A stretch of DNA of 64,000 bases from Pandoraea communis (lineage in GTDB: Bacteria; Pseudomonadota; Gammaproteobacteria; Burkholderiales; Burkholderiaceae). The DNA is taken from positions 868,001 to 932,000 of the forward strand of contig NZ_CABPSJ010000002.1 in assembly GCF_902459745.1 (NCBI RefSeq). The letters run 5' to 3'. A program made the translations under genes and the position numbers. Below, piece by piece: positions 7,507-15,728 of the stretch (the stretch's first letter is position 1; the number at the start of each line of letters is the position of its first letter). The notes under the pieces were generated by a model, which made no database searches, was not told where the DNA came from, and worked only from the letters and a program-made list of their open reading frames with translations.

Positions 7507-9170
7507 AGCCCCTATTCGCTGGCGCGATGTTGATCGCTGCAACCCAATCGTTTGCGGACGAGCCGCGCATCGTGCCCGCTCCCATCGATTACCGAGGGCC
7601 AGCCCTTCACGATGACGGCCCGGAGACTCGGGACAATATCGAGCGCCGCCCCTTGCCCGACTGGACCAACGCAAGTGTCCCGCCCCCTCGATTAAGGCCG
7701 AGCCCCTCATCCGGAAAATTCGACTTCCAGTTCGTCAATGTGGCGCAGCTCGTCTCGTTGCTCTATGGGGAAGCTATCAAGACGCCTTACGTCATTTCCC
7801 CCGAAGTGCTCGATGACCAGCGGATGGTCTCGATGCGATTTGATACGAGACGCGGCGACTTACGTGCGTTCCTCATCGCGTTTCTCGATTCGCTCGGGTT
7901 CGGCATCGAAAGACGCCAGGGTGTCGACTTCGTGTTCAAGCGATCAAGCGCTGGCATTGATGCGGAACCGCAATCCACCTACGTCTATCGCCCCCAATAT
8001 CGAGACACCGCCTATCTCGCCAATCTTGTCAGGCCAGTGTTTCGAGGCCAGTTCACCGTGAACCGGGAAGTCCCCGCCCCACCCGAGGGACGAGCGGGCG
8101 GCAACATCCCCGACGGTTCTGCGGCGATGCTCATTGACCAGAAAGGCGACACGCTCGTTTTCCGTGGGACGAAAGCCGAAATTCTGATGCTCAAGGAGTT
8201 ACTACCGCGAGTCGATACGCCGGTCGGTGAAGTCGCAGTGCGAGCAATGGCCTACGAGGTCACCCAAAGCAGCGAGCACGGCTCCGCGTTTCAACTCGCC
8301 CTGGAGCTGCTCTCCAAGGGCTTAGGACTGTCCATACAGGTAACGGGCGAGAGACTAAGCAACTCGGTACGCATCACAGCCGGCGATCTCGACACGGTGT
8401 TCTCGGCACTATCGAAAGACACACGATTTCAGGTCATCAACAGCCCCAACCTGCGTATTCGCTCCGGCTCGCGTGGAAAGCTCACCGTGGGGCAGAAAGT
8501 CCCCGTGTTGAAATCCGTCTCCTACCCTCGCGGCGGCGGCGAACCGGTTCAATCAGTCGAATACCACTCGTCCGGCGTCATCTTCGAGTTGCGGCCGACC
8601 GTGAAGGATTGCGTTATCGATCTGCACGTCTCGCAGCAAATCAGCGACTTCGTGAAAACGACGACGGGCGTCAACAAGTCACCAACGCTGAACACCCGGG
8701 AAGTGAGCACCGAAATCAGTTCGCGGGATGGCGACATCATCTTGATTGGCGGACTGACAACCAATAAGGCGTCCGACAACACCACGGGGCTGTCCTTCCT
8801 GCCTCGATTCCTCGATAGCCAGGCCGATGCGGCCTCGAACACGGAGATCCTTCTCGTCCTCCAGGTGGAGCGTGTCAGGACGTCTAGCGTCGGGAGTGTC
8901 GGCGCCGATGCCGAAGCCAGGGATGCCCACGGACGCACCTGCAACGTCCGGGCCGTTGACGCGCGACTCAGCGCGGCCCGCGCGACCGAGCAGCGGGTAA
9001 CACCTCAGACGCCCGCCGAAGTGCCGCCGCCGGCCACACCTCCTCTCATTGAAAACCGTCTTTCCGCTCCCGCCGACAAAGTGGCGCGGATCGAAGGAAG
9101 ACCGACGCTTCGCGCGACCGCCGCCGCCCGCAGGGTCGAGGACGGCGGGGGCGCGCGAAGCGCGCCCTAA
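7503..9170 (+). CDS. Phage outer-membrane secretin (pIV-like)
   Basis: A 555-aa product from ATG 7503, overlapping the Zot stop by 4 nt and opening a signal peptide (MKPLFAGAMLIAATQSFA). N0/N1-like domains precede the secretin core, which contains RSGSRGKLTVGQKVPVL, SSGVIFELRPTV and DGDIILIGGLTTN. The secretin would form the outer-membrane channel for virion release. About 80 residues after the core are Arg/Ala/Pro-rich and unusual for pIV; they may be an extension or late-gene drift. A self-encoded secretin means the phage need not borrow a host one. Confidence 0.85.
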   Translation: MKPLFAGAMLIAATQSFADEPRIVPAPIDYRGPALHDDGPETRDNIERRPLPDWTNASVPPPRLRPSPSSGKFDFQFVNVAQLVSLLYGEAIKTPYVISPEVLDDQRMVSMRFDTRRGDLRAFLIAFLDSLGFGIERRQGVDFVFKRSSAGIDAEPQSTYVYRPQYRDTAYLANLVRPVFRGQFTVNREVPAPPEGRAGGNIPDGSAAMLIDQKGDTLVFRGTKAEILMLKELLPRVDTPVGEVAVRAMAYEVTQSSEHGSAFQLALELLSKGLGLSIQVTGERLSNSVRITAGDLDTVFSALSKDTRFQVINSPNLRIRSGSRGKLTVGQKVPVLKSVSYPRGGGEPVQSVEYHSSGVIFELRPTVKDCVIDLHVSQQISDFVKTTTGVNKSPTLNTREVSTEISSRDGDIILIGGLTTNKASDNTTGLSFLPRFLDSQADAASNTEILLVLQVERVRTSSVGSVGADAEARDAHGRTCNVRAVDARLSAARATEQRVTPQTPAEVPPPATPPLIENRLSAPADKVARIEGRPTLRATAAARRVEDGGGARSAP

Positions 9171-9260
9171 ATTTATATCCGTAACACTTAACGAGAAAGG
9201 AGGTGGCAAAGCACATCCAGCCAGGACAGAAACACTTCGACTTCGATCCGGATGAAAAAA

Positions 9261-9285
9261 GGCCCCGATGCAGAACACCGGGGCC
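9261..9285. terminator. GC-rich stem-loop before rep
   Basis: GGCCCCG (9261-9267) pairs with CGGGGCC (9279-9285), with six A residues immediately before it. On the minus strand this reads as stem plus T-run. On the plus strand it may end or attenuate the secretin transcript. An ORF start inside the hairpin was rejected in favour of ATG 9325. Confidence 0.45.
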
Positions 9286-9324
9286 AACGCCTTCTCCGCG
9301 ATGACACATGACAAAGGAGCTGCC

Positions 9325-10104
9325 ATGCAAGAACCGAGTTTAGTGAACGATTCCGCCTTCCGACGAGAGTGGATCATCAGGGGACGAAATTTTGGAGAGG
9401 GTCAGGTCGAGGTCACCGTCACCCGATTCGACCGCTACATGGGCGCTCAGAGGCTTCACACCCTGCCAAAAGCGAAGCGCGGCGAGTCAGAAAATTCGGA
9501 AGATAACCAAATGGCGGCAGCCAAACGAGCCAAACAACAAGTCAGATTGCGTTGTAAGGCCATTGGCGCAGATCGCATGATTACGCTGACCTACCGGGAG
9601 AACATGCAGGACAAGGATCGCCTGAAGCGCCATTTCGACGCTCTACGCCGCCGCTTGAACAAGATTCAGGATTTCCAGTACGTCGCAGTCCCGGAACGTC
9701 AGAAACGGGGCGCGTGGCATCTACACATCGCGGTAAAGGGACGGCAGAACTACCGGGTGCTCCGCGCGATCTGGATATCCATCGTTGGCGAAGACAATGG
9801 CAACGTCAATGTCCGAAATCCATTTCGTCAGAAAGGTCAGCATCACAAGCTGGCGGCCTACCTCGGCAAATATCTGACCAAGGACTTTGCCGAGCACAAG
9901 ATGAACGAGAAGCGCTATTGGTCAAGCCGAGGAATCGTTATCCCGGAGCGTCATCCAATCGACCATATCCTGAGCGACGACCCGGTGAAGGCCATCGTCA
10001 TTGCGTTCGAAGCGGCACAGGAAGTCGGCGCAAGCTTGGCCCACTGCCAGGCATTTTGGAACCAGCATCTCGGGTGCTTTTGGCTAGCCACGAAGGAGAA
10101 CTGA
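9325..10104 (+). CDS. Rolling-circle replication initiator (Rep)
   Basis: A 259-aa protein from ATG 9325, preceded by AAAGGAG. HUH-endonuclease motifs are visible: motif I MITLTY (85-90), metal-binding WHLHIAV with H132 and H134, and motif III YLGKYLTK with Tyr179/Tyr183 and Lys186. The protein would nick the double-stranded origin to begin plus-strand synthesis. A small HTH gene starts 1 nt after its stop. Placement at the 3' end of the virion operon is common in Ralstonia/Burkholderia inoviruses. Confidence 0.85.
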   Translation: MQEPSLVNDSAFRREWIIRGRNFGEGQVEVTVTRFDRYMGAQRLHTLPKAKRGESENSEDNQMAAAKRAKQQVRLRCKAIGADRMITLTYRENMQDKDRLKRHFDALRRRLNKIQDFQYVAVPERQKRGAWHLHIAVKGRQNYRVLRAIWISIVGEDNGNVNVRNPFRQKGQHHKLAAYLGKYLTKDFAEHKMNEKRYWSSRGIVIPERHPIDHILSDDPVKAIVIAFEAAQEVGASLAHCQAFWNQHLGCFWLATKEN

Positions 10105-10105
10105 C

Positions 10106-10339
10106 ATGAGCTTGCTTACTCGTGCGTACATCCTTGAGCGGTACGGTGTGAGACTGGGTGTAGCCCAGCTCTCGCAACTGCTATGCGTTGCGGAAGGAAC
10201 CATCCGCAATCAGATAAGCGCTGACACGTTCCCCGTTCCAACTTACGTGGAAGGAGGCAGACGCTTCGCCTCATACGAGGCCATCGCTACCTATCTCGAC
10301 TCGATTGCTCAAGACGCAATTGTTCGCTACGGTGCATGA
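10106..10339 (+). CDS. Small helix-turn-helix protein (excisionase/regulator-like)
   Basis: A 77-aa protein. AAGGAG lies inside the end of rep and the start is one nucleotide after the rep stop, so it is co-transcribed. A MerR/excisionase-like winged-helix pattern spans residues 18-58 (LSQLLCVAEGTIRNQISADTFPVPTYVEGGRRFAS). It may act as excisionase for the downstream integrase or as a phage regulator; I cannot choose between these. Confidence 0.65.
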   Translation: MSLLTRAYILERYGVRLGVAQLSQLLCVAEGTIRNQISADTFPVPTYVEGGRRFASYEAIATYLDSIAQDAIVRYGA

Positions 10340-10349
10340 CAGATCGGAA

Positions 10350-10386
10350 GGGCTATCCGAGTCCGAGTTGCTCATCCGGATAGCCC
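10350..10386 (+). terminator. 10-bp perfect stem-loop after the phage operon
   Basis: GGGCTATCCG (10350-10359) pairs exactly with CGGATAGCCC (10377-10386) eleven bases after the HTH gene. This is a probable end of the virion/replication transcript, although no clear T-run follows. Confidence 0.6.
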
Positions 10387-10451
10387 AGCAGTAAATCAAT
10401 TGCCCGACGTGGGTTAAATTTACGAAGCACTTCGCATGTCGGCTCTCGGCT

Positions 10452-10952
10452 GTGGATTCAACCGGTCGACCCTGTCTCTGGAATCATCGACAATATTAGC
10501 TTTGGCAGTGCGCAGGAATTACTACTACCAACTCGGAACTTCATCCGATGAGGCCGACTCACTTTAACTAAACATCCTCCGCGATTCCCGGAGCGTTTCA
10601 ATATGCAATCACTTATCAATGAAATCTCAGTTGCGCTCGAGGCTTACCGGAAAGCAACTACGGAGAGCGGTGATGTGAAAGCGACAGAAGACTTTTCAAG
10701 GCTTATAGTGATTACAGAGAAGATAGTTGCCGCGATACAAACTGGTGACATTACCCAAGCAAAGCTCAGCTTGCTTGGGTTCTCACGACAAGTATCAGAT
10801 TCCTTTGCAGTTCAACCGCTGGAATTTGGATTGCTGGCGAAAAAAGTCGCTAAGTTAAGAAAACTTGTGATTTGAGATCTTCATTGGCGGCAAGAAACAA
10901 ACCGGATAAGTAGTGCTCTGCACGGGATTGAGTGACCGGTTGAATCCACAGT
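10452..10952. repeat. Cassette bounded by an 18-bp perfect inverted repeat
   Basis: CTGTGGATTCAACCGGTC begins at about 10451 and its exact reverse complement ends at about 10952. The ~10 bases outside each copy still match at about six positions, with only transitions differing. The interval holds one small gene (10603-10875) of lower GC than its surroundings. It could be a small mobile cassette, a recombinase-bounded segment or a long-range regulatory pairing. No transposase is present inside. Confidence 0.7.
10603..10875 (+). CDS. Hypothetical 90-aa helical protein inside the inverted-repeat cassette
   Basis: The predicted product is almost entirely helical, rich in Ala, Leu, Lys and Glu, with no cysteine. 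GGAG precedes the ATG. Base composition is noticeably less GC-rich than the phage genes, which suggests separate acquisition. I recognise no family. Its enclosure by the 18-bp inverted repeat is the most notable thing about it. Confidence 0.55.
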   Translation: MQSLINEISVALEAYRKATTESGDVKATEDFSRLIVITEKIVAAIQTGDITQAKLSLLGFSRQVSDSFAVQPLEFGLLAKKVAKLRKLVI

Positions 10953-10989
10953 CGGAAGTCGCCCGTCGCAGAGCAGCGGCCGGCGGAAT

Positions 10990-11337
10990 TTAGCCAGCAA
11001 GCGGGTAGGCCTCGCCTTCATCGCCCCGGACGACGGCAGAAAGCGTCACGGCCAGTTGCATAGCCGCAGCCATCGTTGGATCGACTGCGGATAGATTCCG
11101 AGGCGCGTTGAAACTTGCACAGCCACGATTCCAGCTAAAGGTCTTGATCCACTCGCCATTGACAAGGACCGCGACATCGCCAGGTCTTCCCGGAATCGAA
11201 ATCCTTTCGCCCGTCACTGGATTCACCGACGTTACCGGGCGCTCGTCTTCCTTTAAAGAGGCTTGCCCGAGGATAGCGGCCCGCCATTCATCCAGCGAGA
11301 TGGACGGATCACGTTCGATGTGCAGTCGATAAGCCAT
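10990..11337 (-). CDS. Hypothetical 115-aa protein
   Basis: A compact, evenly composed protein (MAYRLHIERDPSISLDEW...) with a plausible beta/alpha pattern and a GRPGDVAVLVNGEW segment. It reads like a real folded protein but I cannot name the family. It is the last gene of a minus-strand series running from the integrase. The 410-bp gap upstream argues for its own promoter. Confidence 0.55.
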   Translation of the reverse strand: MAYRLHIERDPSISLDEWRAAILGQASLKEDERPVTSVNPVTGERISIPGRPGDVAVLVNGEWIKTFSWNRGCASFNAPRNLSAVDPTMAAAMQLAVTLSAVVRGDEGEAYPLAG

Positions 11338-11747
11338 TGCAGAAACCGGAACGGTAGGGGGTGGATTACACTAACACGAATGACGGCTTAGGAGAAATCC
11401 GGGTGGTCGCAGGGGGGGGCGCACGAAGGTTTCGTCGAGCGGCGCGGGGCGGCATCCGGCCAACAACCGACGTTGGAATCCAATGACGTCTGGACATTCG
11501 GACAACCGCTATGCTGCGGAAACAGACACCCGTACCCGCGATGCCCGGCGACCAGCCTTCAAGTTTTTGTTTAAGCTTGTTGTTGAACCCGTTGAATGAG
11601 TGGCTGGCGCTGGAAAGAAGATACCCTAGGCTTAGCGGTGCGGTCTCCTGCAAAGACCAGGGTGCGGTTATCCGCTGGAAATGCTGACGAACTGGCTCCT
11701 GAGGTGCCTCCGCCGCGCCGGAGATGACGCAGAACCGAGCTATAGGG
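11338..11747. other. Gap with no recognisable gene
   Basis: A minus-strand frame crossing it overlaps the 145-aa gene in another frame and has the Arg/Pro/Ser-rich composition of a shadow ORF. I see no RNA gene and no repeat. Confidence 0.4.
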
Positions 11748-12185
11748 CTAACTTTCCGCTGAGTTTCGGCGATCAGGCATACGCATATATTTCTGGATAG
11801 TCTCACCGACCAACGGGTCTTGCAGCAGCGTTCCAAACGCTGTTTCCAGCCCCTTTCTGTCCTCGCAGTACCATTTACCATTCCCTGCGAGTTCGATTTC
11901 GCACGGATAGCCGGAGCGTGCCATATTCCATTTTGCAATCTCTGTAGGGTTCACCGTTGGAATGGTTGAGCAAACTGCCAAAGCAAAATACGTCACCGGC
12001 TGAAAATTTTTGGTGAACTGCCAACCATCCCGGAATTCCTTACGTTGAATTTGAACCTTGCCTTCTGTGGCGGCAAGCAGTTGCTTGTTTAATTCATCAA
12101 ACACGGCATCAATTTCCGCTCGATTATCCTCGGCGGTCTTCGCTGCGTCGAGGCCAATATTTAAATGCTTCGTAAAATCAACCAT
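11748..12185 (-). CDS. Hypothetical partner protein of the EEP nuclease
   Basis: A 145-aa protein overlapping the end of the upstream nuclease gene by 8 nt, so the two form a coupled pair. The N-terminal ~50 residues look like a coiled or helical segment (DAAKTAEDNRAEIDAVFDELNKQL), followed by a mixed domain containing CSTIPTV and KWYCEDRKG. I do not recognise the family. A stoichiometric partner, inhibitor or targeting subunit of the nuclease is a reasonable inference from the overlap. Confidence 0.6.
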   Translation of the reverse strand: MVDFTKHLNIGLDAAKTAEDNRAEIDAVFDELNKQLLAATEGKVQIQRKEFRDGWQFTKNFQPVTYFALAVCSTIPTVNPTEIAKWNMARSGYPCEIELAGNGKWYCEDRKGLETAFGTLLQDPLVGETIQKYMRMPDRRNSAES

Positions 12186-13122
12186 TTAAAATCACCTTTT
12201 CAATAAGTGCAAACACAGGCATATGATCAAATAATTTATCATCATCTTTAACCAGTTCGGTATAGAACGGTATATCCACGACCCTTACGGCATCCTCCCT
12301 CAGATGCCACTTGGAATTACCAAGAAATGACGAAGAGAATATAATTTGATCAAACGTATGCCATTTGGTTAATCCGCCCGATTTGTAATAGTAACTGCCG
12401 CCATAAGATGGCAGTTCCGAGGATTCTCCCGAGTATGGAACGTTCGACACCATGTACCGCCAAAACGGGTTGTACATTAGGTGACGGCGTCGCGAGGCAA
12501 GTGTGCGATCGCGAGTTGCTTTCAAATGTCCTTCCAACGATTTCGCGAATGGTTCGTCATTGAAGTCCCCCATCACGATAACGTGGGCCGAGTTGTCAGC
12601 GCCGATAATCCCGTCCACAGCGTCCCGGAGCTGCATGCCCAACCGGTGCCGGTCAATGTGATTTTCATCACACCACAACCGACTTGGCCAGTGCGAGACG
12701 AATATATGGATCAAGGTTTCGTTGTCTGCCACTCCAAAATCGATACGTTGACCAACCTTCAGAGTGCTTCCGCCGCTGAAACTTACTACTTCGTTATGAT
12801 CGAGCAAAAGGAGAGCAGCCGTTCGATAAAGCACACAAACATCAAAGGCACTCCTGCCCGCGCGGGAAAAACCCTCGTAAATCGAATACTCAGATATAGA
12901 GCATGCCGCCCGCATAGCGACCACGTCATCTGCCGACATCTCGCCAAGGCAAATCACGTCGATGGATAAGGTTCCGGCGAATAGATCGATCATCCCAAAC
13001 GCAGTGTCTCGGTCCGCTTGCGTGGAGCGTCCGGGCCTGGCGGTCGGAGAAAGGCTCGTATTCCACCAGATCATCGATACCTGCATAACTTTGGGGCTTT
13101 GTTGGTTAGCGAAGTCACTCAT
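12178..13122 (-). CDS. Endonuclease/exonuclease/phosphatase (EEP) family protein
   Basis: A 314-aa product from ATG 13122; the frame is open to 13245, but the EEP-like strand KVMQVSMIWWNTS begins shortly after this ATG. Catalytic-core motifs of the DNase I-like fold are present in order: a metal-binding Glu in ICLGEMS, HxxS-type FVSHWPSR, GDFNDEP with the Asp/Asn pair, FDQIIFS and a final DHMPVFALI. The substrate could be nucleic acid, phosphoinositide or another phosphodiester. It is paired with an overlapping 145-aa gene within the island cargo, so an anti-phage or competition role is possible but not shown. Confidence 0.78.
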   Translation of the reverse strand: MSDFANQQSPKVMQVSMIWWNTSLSPTARPGRSTQADRDTAFGMIDLFAGTLSIDVICLGEMSADDVVAMRAACSISEYSIYEGFSRAGRSAFDVCVLYRTAALLLLDHNEVVSFSGGSTLKVGQRIDFGVADNETLIHIFVSHWPSRLWCDENHIDRHRLGMQLRDAVDGIIGADNSAHVIVMGDFNDEPFAKSLEGHLKATRDRTLASRRRHLMYNPFWRYMVSNVPYSGESSELPSYGGSYYYKSGGLTKWHTFDQIIFSSSFLGNSKWHLREDAVRVVDIPFYTELVKDDDKLFDHMPVFALIEKVILNG

Positions 13123-13141
13123 TCGGTCGTCTCGGGTGCCA

Positions 13142-13157
13142 CCCCCCCCAAAAAAAA
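13142..13157 (-). repeat. C8-A8 homopolymer tract upstream of the nuclease gene
   Basis: Eight C then eight A on the plus strand (T8G8 on the coding strand) lie about 20 nt before the chosen nuclease ATG. If translation starts further upstream at 13161 or beyond, the tract falls inside the reading frame. Such tracts can vary by slippage and alter expression. Confidence 0.6.
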
Positions 13158-13245
13158 CGTCCATAATCGACATTATGGCGCACTTCTTTGCGCCGTTCGG
13201 AGTCGAGCCAGCCCGAGCCGCCCACTTACCGTATCCGACATCCAA

Positions 13246-13534
13246 CTAAGTACGAACGGCCGCTTGGTCTCGCAAGCAGCCTTCGTGTTCCTATTTGGTG
13301 AAAAGGCAGTTCAGGGTCGGAAGTTGACGTTCACCAAAGGATCAACGAATCAAACCTGATGAACGTGCCAGCTCGAGACTGGCAACCAGTGTGCATCCAA
13401 ATCCGATAATGCAACGCCTATCGCTAGGAAAATCTGCATAACAACATACTTTGAAAAGATATTTTTGAGTTGCCTGCATTTCCTGAGATTGGGGCATCCG
13501 GATGTCGGAACGGCAGGCGTCATGCCAACTCGCA
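13246..13534. other. Gap between nuclease and integrase genes
   Basis: I see no convincing gene. It should hold the promoter of the nuclease pair and the end of the integrase transcript. Short frames here lack ribosome-binding sites. Confidence 0.4.
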
Positions 13535-14596
13535 CTAACCATTGGCGCTGCGATTCTTTTTGAATGGAAGAAGCTTTCCCTTCTCAGCGAGATCTTCAGG
13601 TTGGAGGTTGGTATAGCGCTTCAAATGTCGCCAGTCCTTATGACCGGTAACGCCTGCGACCTCGGCAATCCCCCAACCTGCTTCAAATAGAGCACTGGTC
13701 GCCTCATGGCGAAAGTCGTGCAGATGCAGATCTATGATGCCTTTTGAATCGCATGCCATCTTAAAATACTTGCTGGCCGTCTGAGGCGAAAACGGAAAAA
13801 TACGCGCCTCACCCTCAATCTGTGCCTGCCGCTTAATCACATCTAACGACGTCCCAATCAGCGGCACCCATTCATGATTCCCGACCTTGTTGCGCGGATC
13901 CTTGCGATCACGTACGAGCACCATCCGGTTGATCTCATCCAAATCACGCCATTCGATGCGGAAAATTTCGCCACGCCGGAACCCCGACTGTCCATTGATT
14001 TCGATGACGTCGGCCAACGGCAACGTGTATTCCGGATGCTCCCGATCCCACGCTATGATTCTCGCGATCTCATCGGCCGTCGGTCGACGCTCCCGCTTCC
14101 CCGACGACCCGATCAACCTCAGGTGATGAAGCATTGGCCGAGCTTTGCCGATAACGTCCGGCACGTCGAAATCCAAAAAGCTCGACGTATGCCGCAGCAC
14201 CGTCCCGAGCTTCGAAATATCCATGTTGACGGTAGCCGCCCCAGCCCCGGCCCTATGCCGTGCCTGAGCGAACTTCACAAGCGTCTTCGGCGTAAGCTCG
14301 GCTATCGAGACCCCGCTGAAGTGCTCGGCTAACTGCTTCAGCGTGTAATCCTCAGTAGATTTGTCCCGAACCGGACGCTTCGACTCCTCACGCAAAATCC
14401 GGTAGTGCGCGATGATCGCCGGCAGCAGCGTCTTGGCCGACACCTTGTCCAGATTCCTGCCTTCATCAACCGCTACCTCAATTTCGCGTGCCCATGTGGA
14501 GGCCTGCGCCTTCGTCCGAAACGTTTTTGCTATACTCTTTCCCTCGCGTCGAACTTGAGCGCGCCAACGCGTTCCTACCTGCACAATCGATGCCAC
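13535..14596 (-). CDS. Tyrosine recombinase / phage integrase
   Basis: A 353-aa product. The start is GTG 14596 because AAGGAGG (14602-14608) lies 5 nt upstream; a longer ATG frame lacks this. An N-terminal AP2-like arm-binding region and a core-binding SAM-like domain precede the catalytic domain. Its residues are visible: Arg in GFRRGEI, Lys in the RDRKDPRNK strand, HDFRH, the GHKDW box and the nucleophile in LKRYTN. The gene lies 170 bp from tRNA-Arg and presumably integrates the island or prophage there. Confidence 0.88.
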   Translation of the reverse strand: MASIVQVGTRWRAQVRREGKSIAKTFRTKAQASTWAREIEVAVDEGRNLDKVSAKTLLPAIIAHYRILREESKRPVRDKSTEDYTLKQLAEHFSGVSIAELTPKTLVKFAQARHRAGAGAATVNMDISKLGTVLRHTSSFLDFDVPDVIGKARPMLHHLRLIGSSGKRERRPTADEIARIIAWDREHPEYTLPLADVIEINGQSGFRRGEIFRIEWRDLDEINRMVLVRDRKDPRNKVGNHEWVPLIGTSLDVIKRQAQIEGEARIFPFSPQTASKYFKMACDSKGIIDLHLHDFRHEATSALFEAGWGIAEVAGVTGHKDWRHLKRYTNLQPEDLAEKGKLLPFKKNRSANG

Positions 14597-14610
14597 TGTC
14601 GCCTCCTTGC

Positions 14611-14630
14611 TGTAGCAAAAGTGTAGCAAT
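14611..14630. repeat. Tandem TGTAGCAA repeats next to the integrase start
   Basis: TGTAGCAA occurs at 14611-14618 and again at 14622-14629, right upstream of the integrase ribosome-binding site. Closely spaced direct repeats here may be recombinase or accessory-factor arm sites. Confidence 0.35.
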
Positions 14631-14766
14631 GGCGACGTGAAACAGCAGGTTGCGGAGTGATCTGGAGTGATACGGTAGGGGTATCACGATGAGCCGGAAA
14701 GCCCCGTGAAATAAGGCGATGCCCTTGATTTCAAAGGACATCGCGCTAATGGATAGAATGCAGTCT

Positions 14767-14841
14767 CTCCCTGTAGTTCAATGGATAGAACGAGTGCCTC
14801 CTAAGCGCTAGATACAGGTTCGATTCCTGTCGGGGGGACCA
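14767..14841 (+). tRNA. tRNA-Arg (anticodon CCT)
   Basis: Full cloverleaf: acceptor CTCCCTG/CGGGGGG (two G-U pairs), D-stem GTTC/GAAC, anticodon stem AGTGC/GCGCT with loop CTCCTAA (anticodon CCT at 14800-14802) and T-arm ACAGG-TTCGATT-CCTGT. CCA is encoded at 14839-14841. It is a likely attachment site for the neighbouring integrase. The element would lie on the 5' side, the less usual orientation. No second copy of the tRNA end is visible in the window. Confidence 0.92.
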
Positions 14842-15096
14842 GCCAGATAAGGCTTTCAGCGTTCCCTGTGACACGTTTGTGTCAAATCGGCAAAGTGGGC
14901 CTATGCCTTCGGGGTCGCAGCGGCAACAGCAAGTCAAACGCTATCCCACCCGAAACCGTCGACTGGATCGACTGGTGTAGTGCGATCGACTAGGCGGCCA
15001 CAGCGCTGCTCGCCACGGCCATCGAGCTTCAAGGCTGGACGCGCTGACGCCTCAACGGCGCCATCGAATTGCGCGCCGTAGAAGCGCTATCGGGCA
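14842..15096. other. Short gap right of the tRNA
   Basis: No gene is seen. A minus-strand frame here reads back through the tRNA and is spurious. Confidence 0.4.
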
Positions 15097-15570
15097 TCAG
15101 GCTGTCCAGCGCTCACCCACTTGTGCCGTCTTGACCCACGCCATGAACGCTGTGGCTTCGGGGGTGTCTGCCGGTGCCGACCAACTCGCGTAATCGGACT
15201 CGACGAACGGTCGGTACGGGCCATGCTTCACTTCGAAAATCACCGCCCCCGCATCCAGCGACAGCACGGTGTGATGGGTGCCCTGCGGCATCTCCGTTAC
15301 GCTCGTGCCCTCTCCGAGCACCTTGCGGTCAGTGACGATACCCGCCTCGTCGAACGTCAGCACAATAAAACGGCCGCGCAGGGCCGTGAGCAACTCCCAC
15401 GTCTGGCGATGCAGATGCGGGCGAATGTACGTTGCCGGCTCCATCGCGATGGCCAGACGCTGAATCGGATCTTCCAGCGACTCGTGCAGGTTCTGGTTCA
15501 TGCGCGCACGCGGCGACTGCTCGGCTTGTTGCGTCAGCACGTCGAGTGCGGCGAAAGTCAACGTTTTCAT
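15097..15570 (-). CDS. WbuC-family cupin-fold metalloprotein
   Basis: A 157-aa product from ATG 15570; an upstream in-frame start would add a Pro/Ser-rich, non-conserved 19 residues. The cupin pattern is clear: RPHLHRQTWELLTALRGRF as the metal-binding first motif, then GTHHTVLSLDAGAVIFEVKHGPY as the second half. WbuC-like cupins occur next to sugar-nucleotide or surface-polysaccharide genes, but here no such neighbours exist. The biochemical role is unknown. Confidence 0.72.
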   Translation of the reverse strand: MKTLTFAALDVLTQQAEQSPRARMNQNLHESLEDPIQRLAIAMEPATYIRPHLHRQTWELLTALRGRFIVLTFDEAGIVTDRKVLGEGTSVTEMPQGTHHTVLSLDAGAVIFEVKHGPYRPFVESDYASWSAPADTPEATAFMAWVKTAQVGERWTA

Positions 15571-15666
15571 ATCGGAATCGTGGGGAGTCAGGGGATAAAA
15601 GGATCGCGGCGTGGCAGCGACGGCCACGAGTGTAGCAAATCGATACGCCGCTTCCGTCCATAAAAA

Positions 15667-15686
15667 AACCCGCCTCGCGGCGGGTT
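15667..15686 (-). terminator. Rho-independent terminator of rpsU
   Basis: AACCCGCC-tcgc-GGCGGGTT is a perfect 8-bp stem preceded on the plus strand by a run of A. On the minus strand it is therefore stem plus T-run, exactly downstream of rpsU. Confidence 0.85.
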
Positions 15687-15728
15687 CTTGACTTCACACT
15701 TCACTGCGCCATCGGCGCAACGACGTGC

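Noticed and set aside
11366-11938. 190-codon minus-strand frame
   Set aside because: It overlaps the coupled 145-aa gene in another frame, lacks a ribosome-binding site and has shadow-like composition.
14746-14937. Minus-strand ORF through the tRNA
   Set aside because: It reads antisense to tRNA-Arg and has no independent support.
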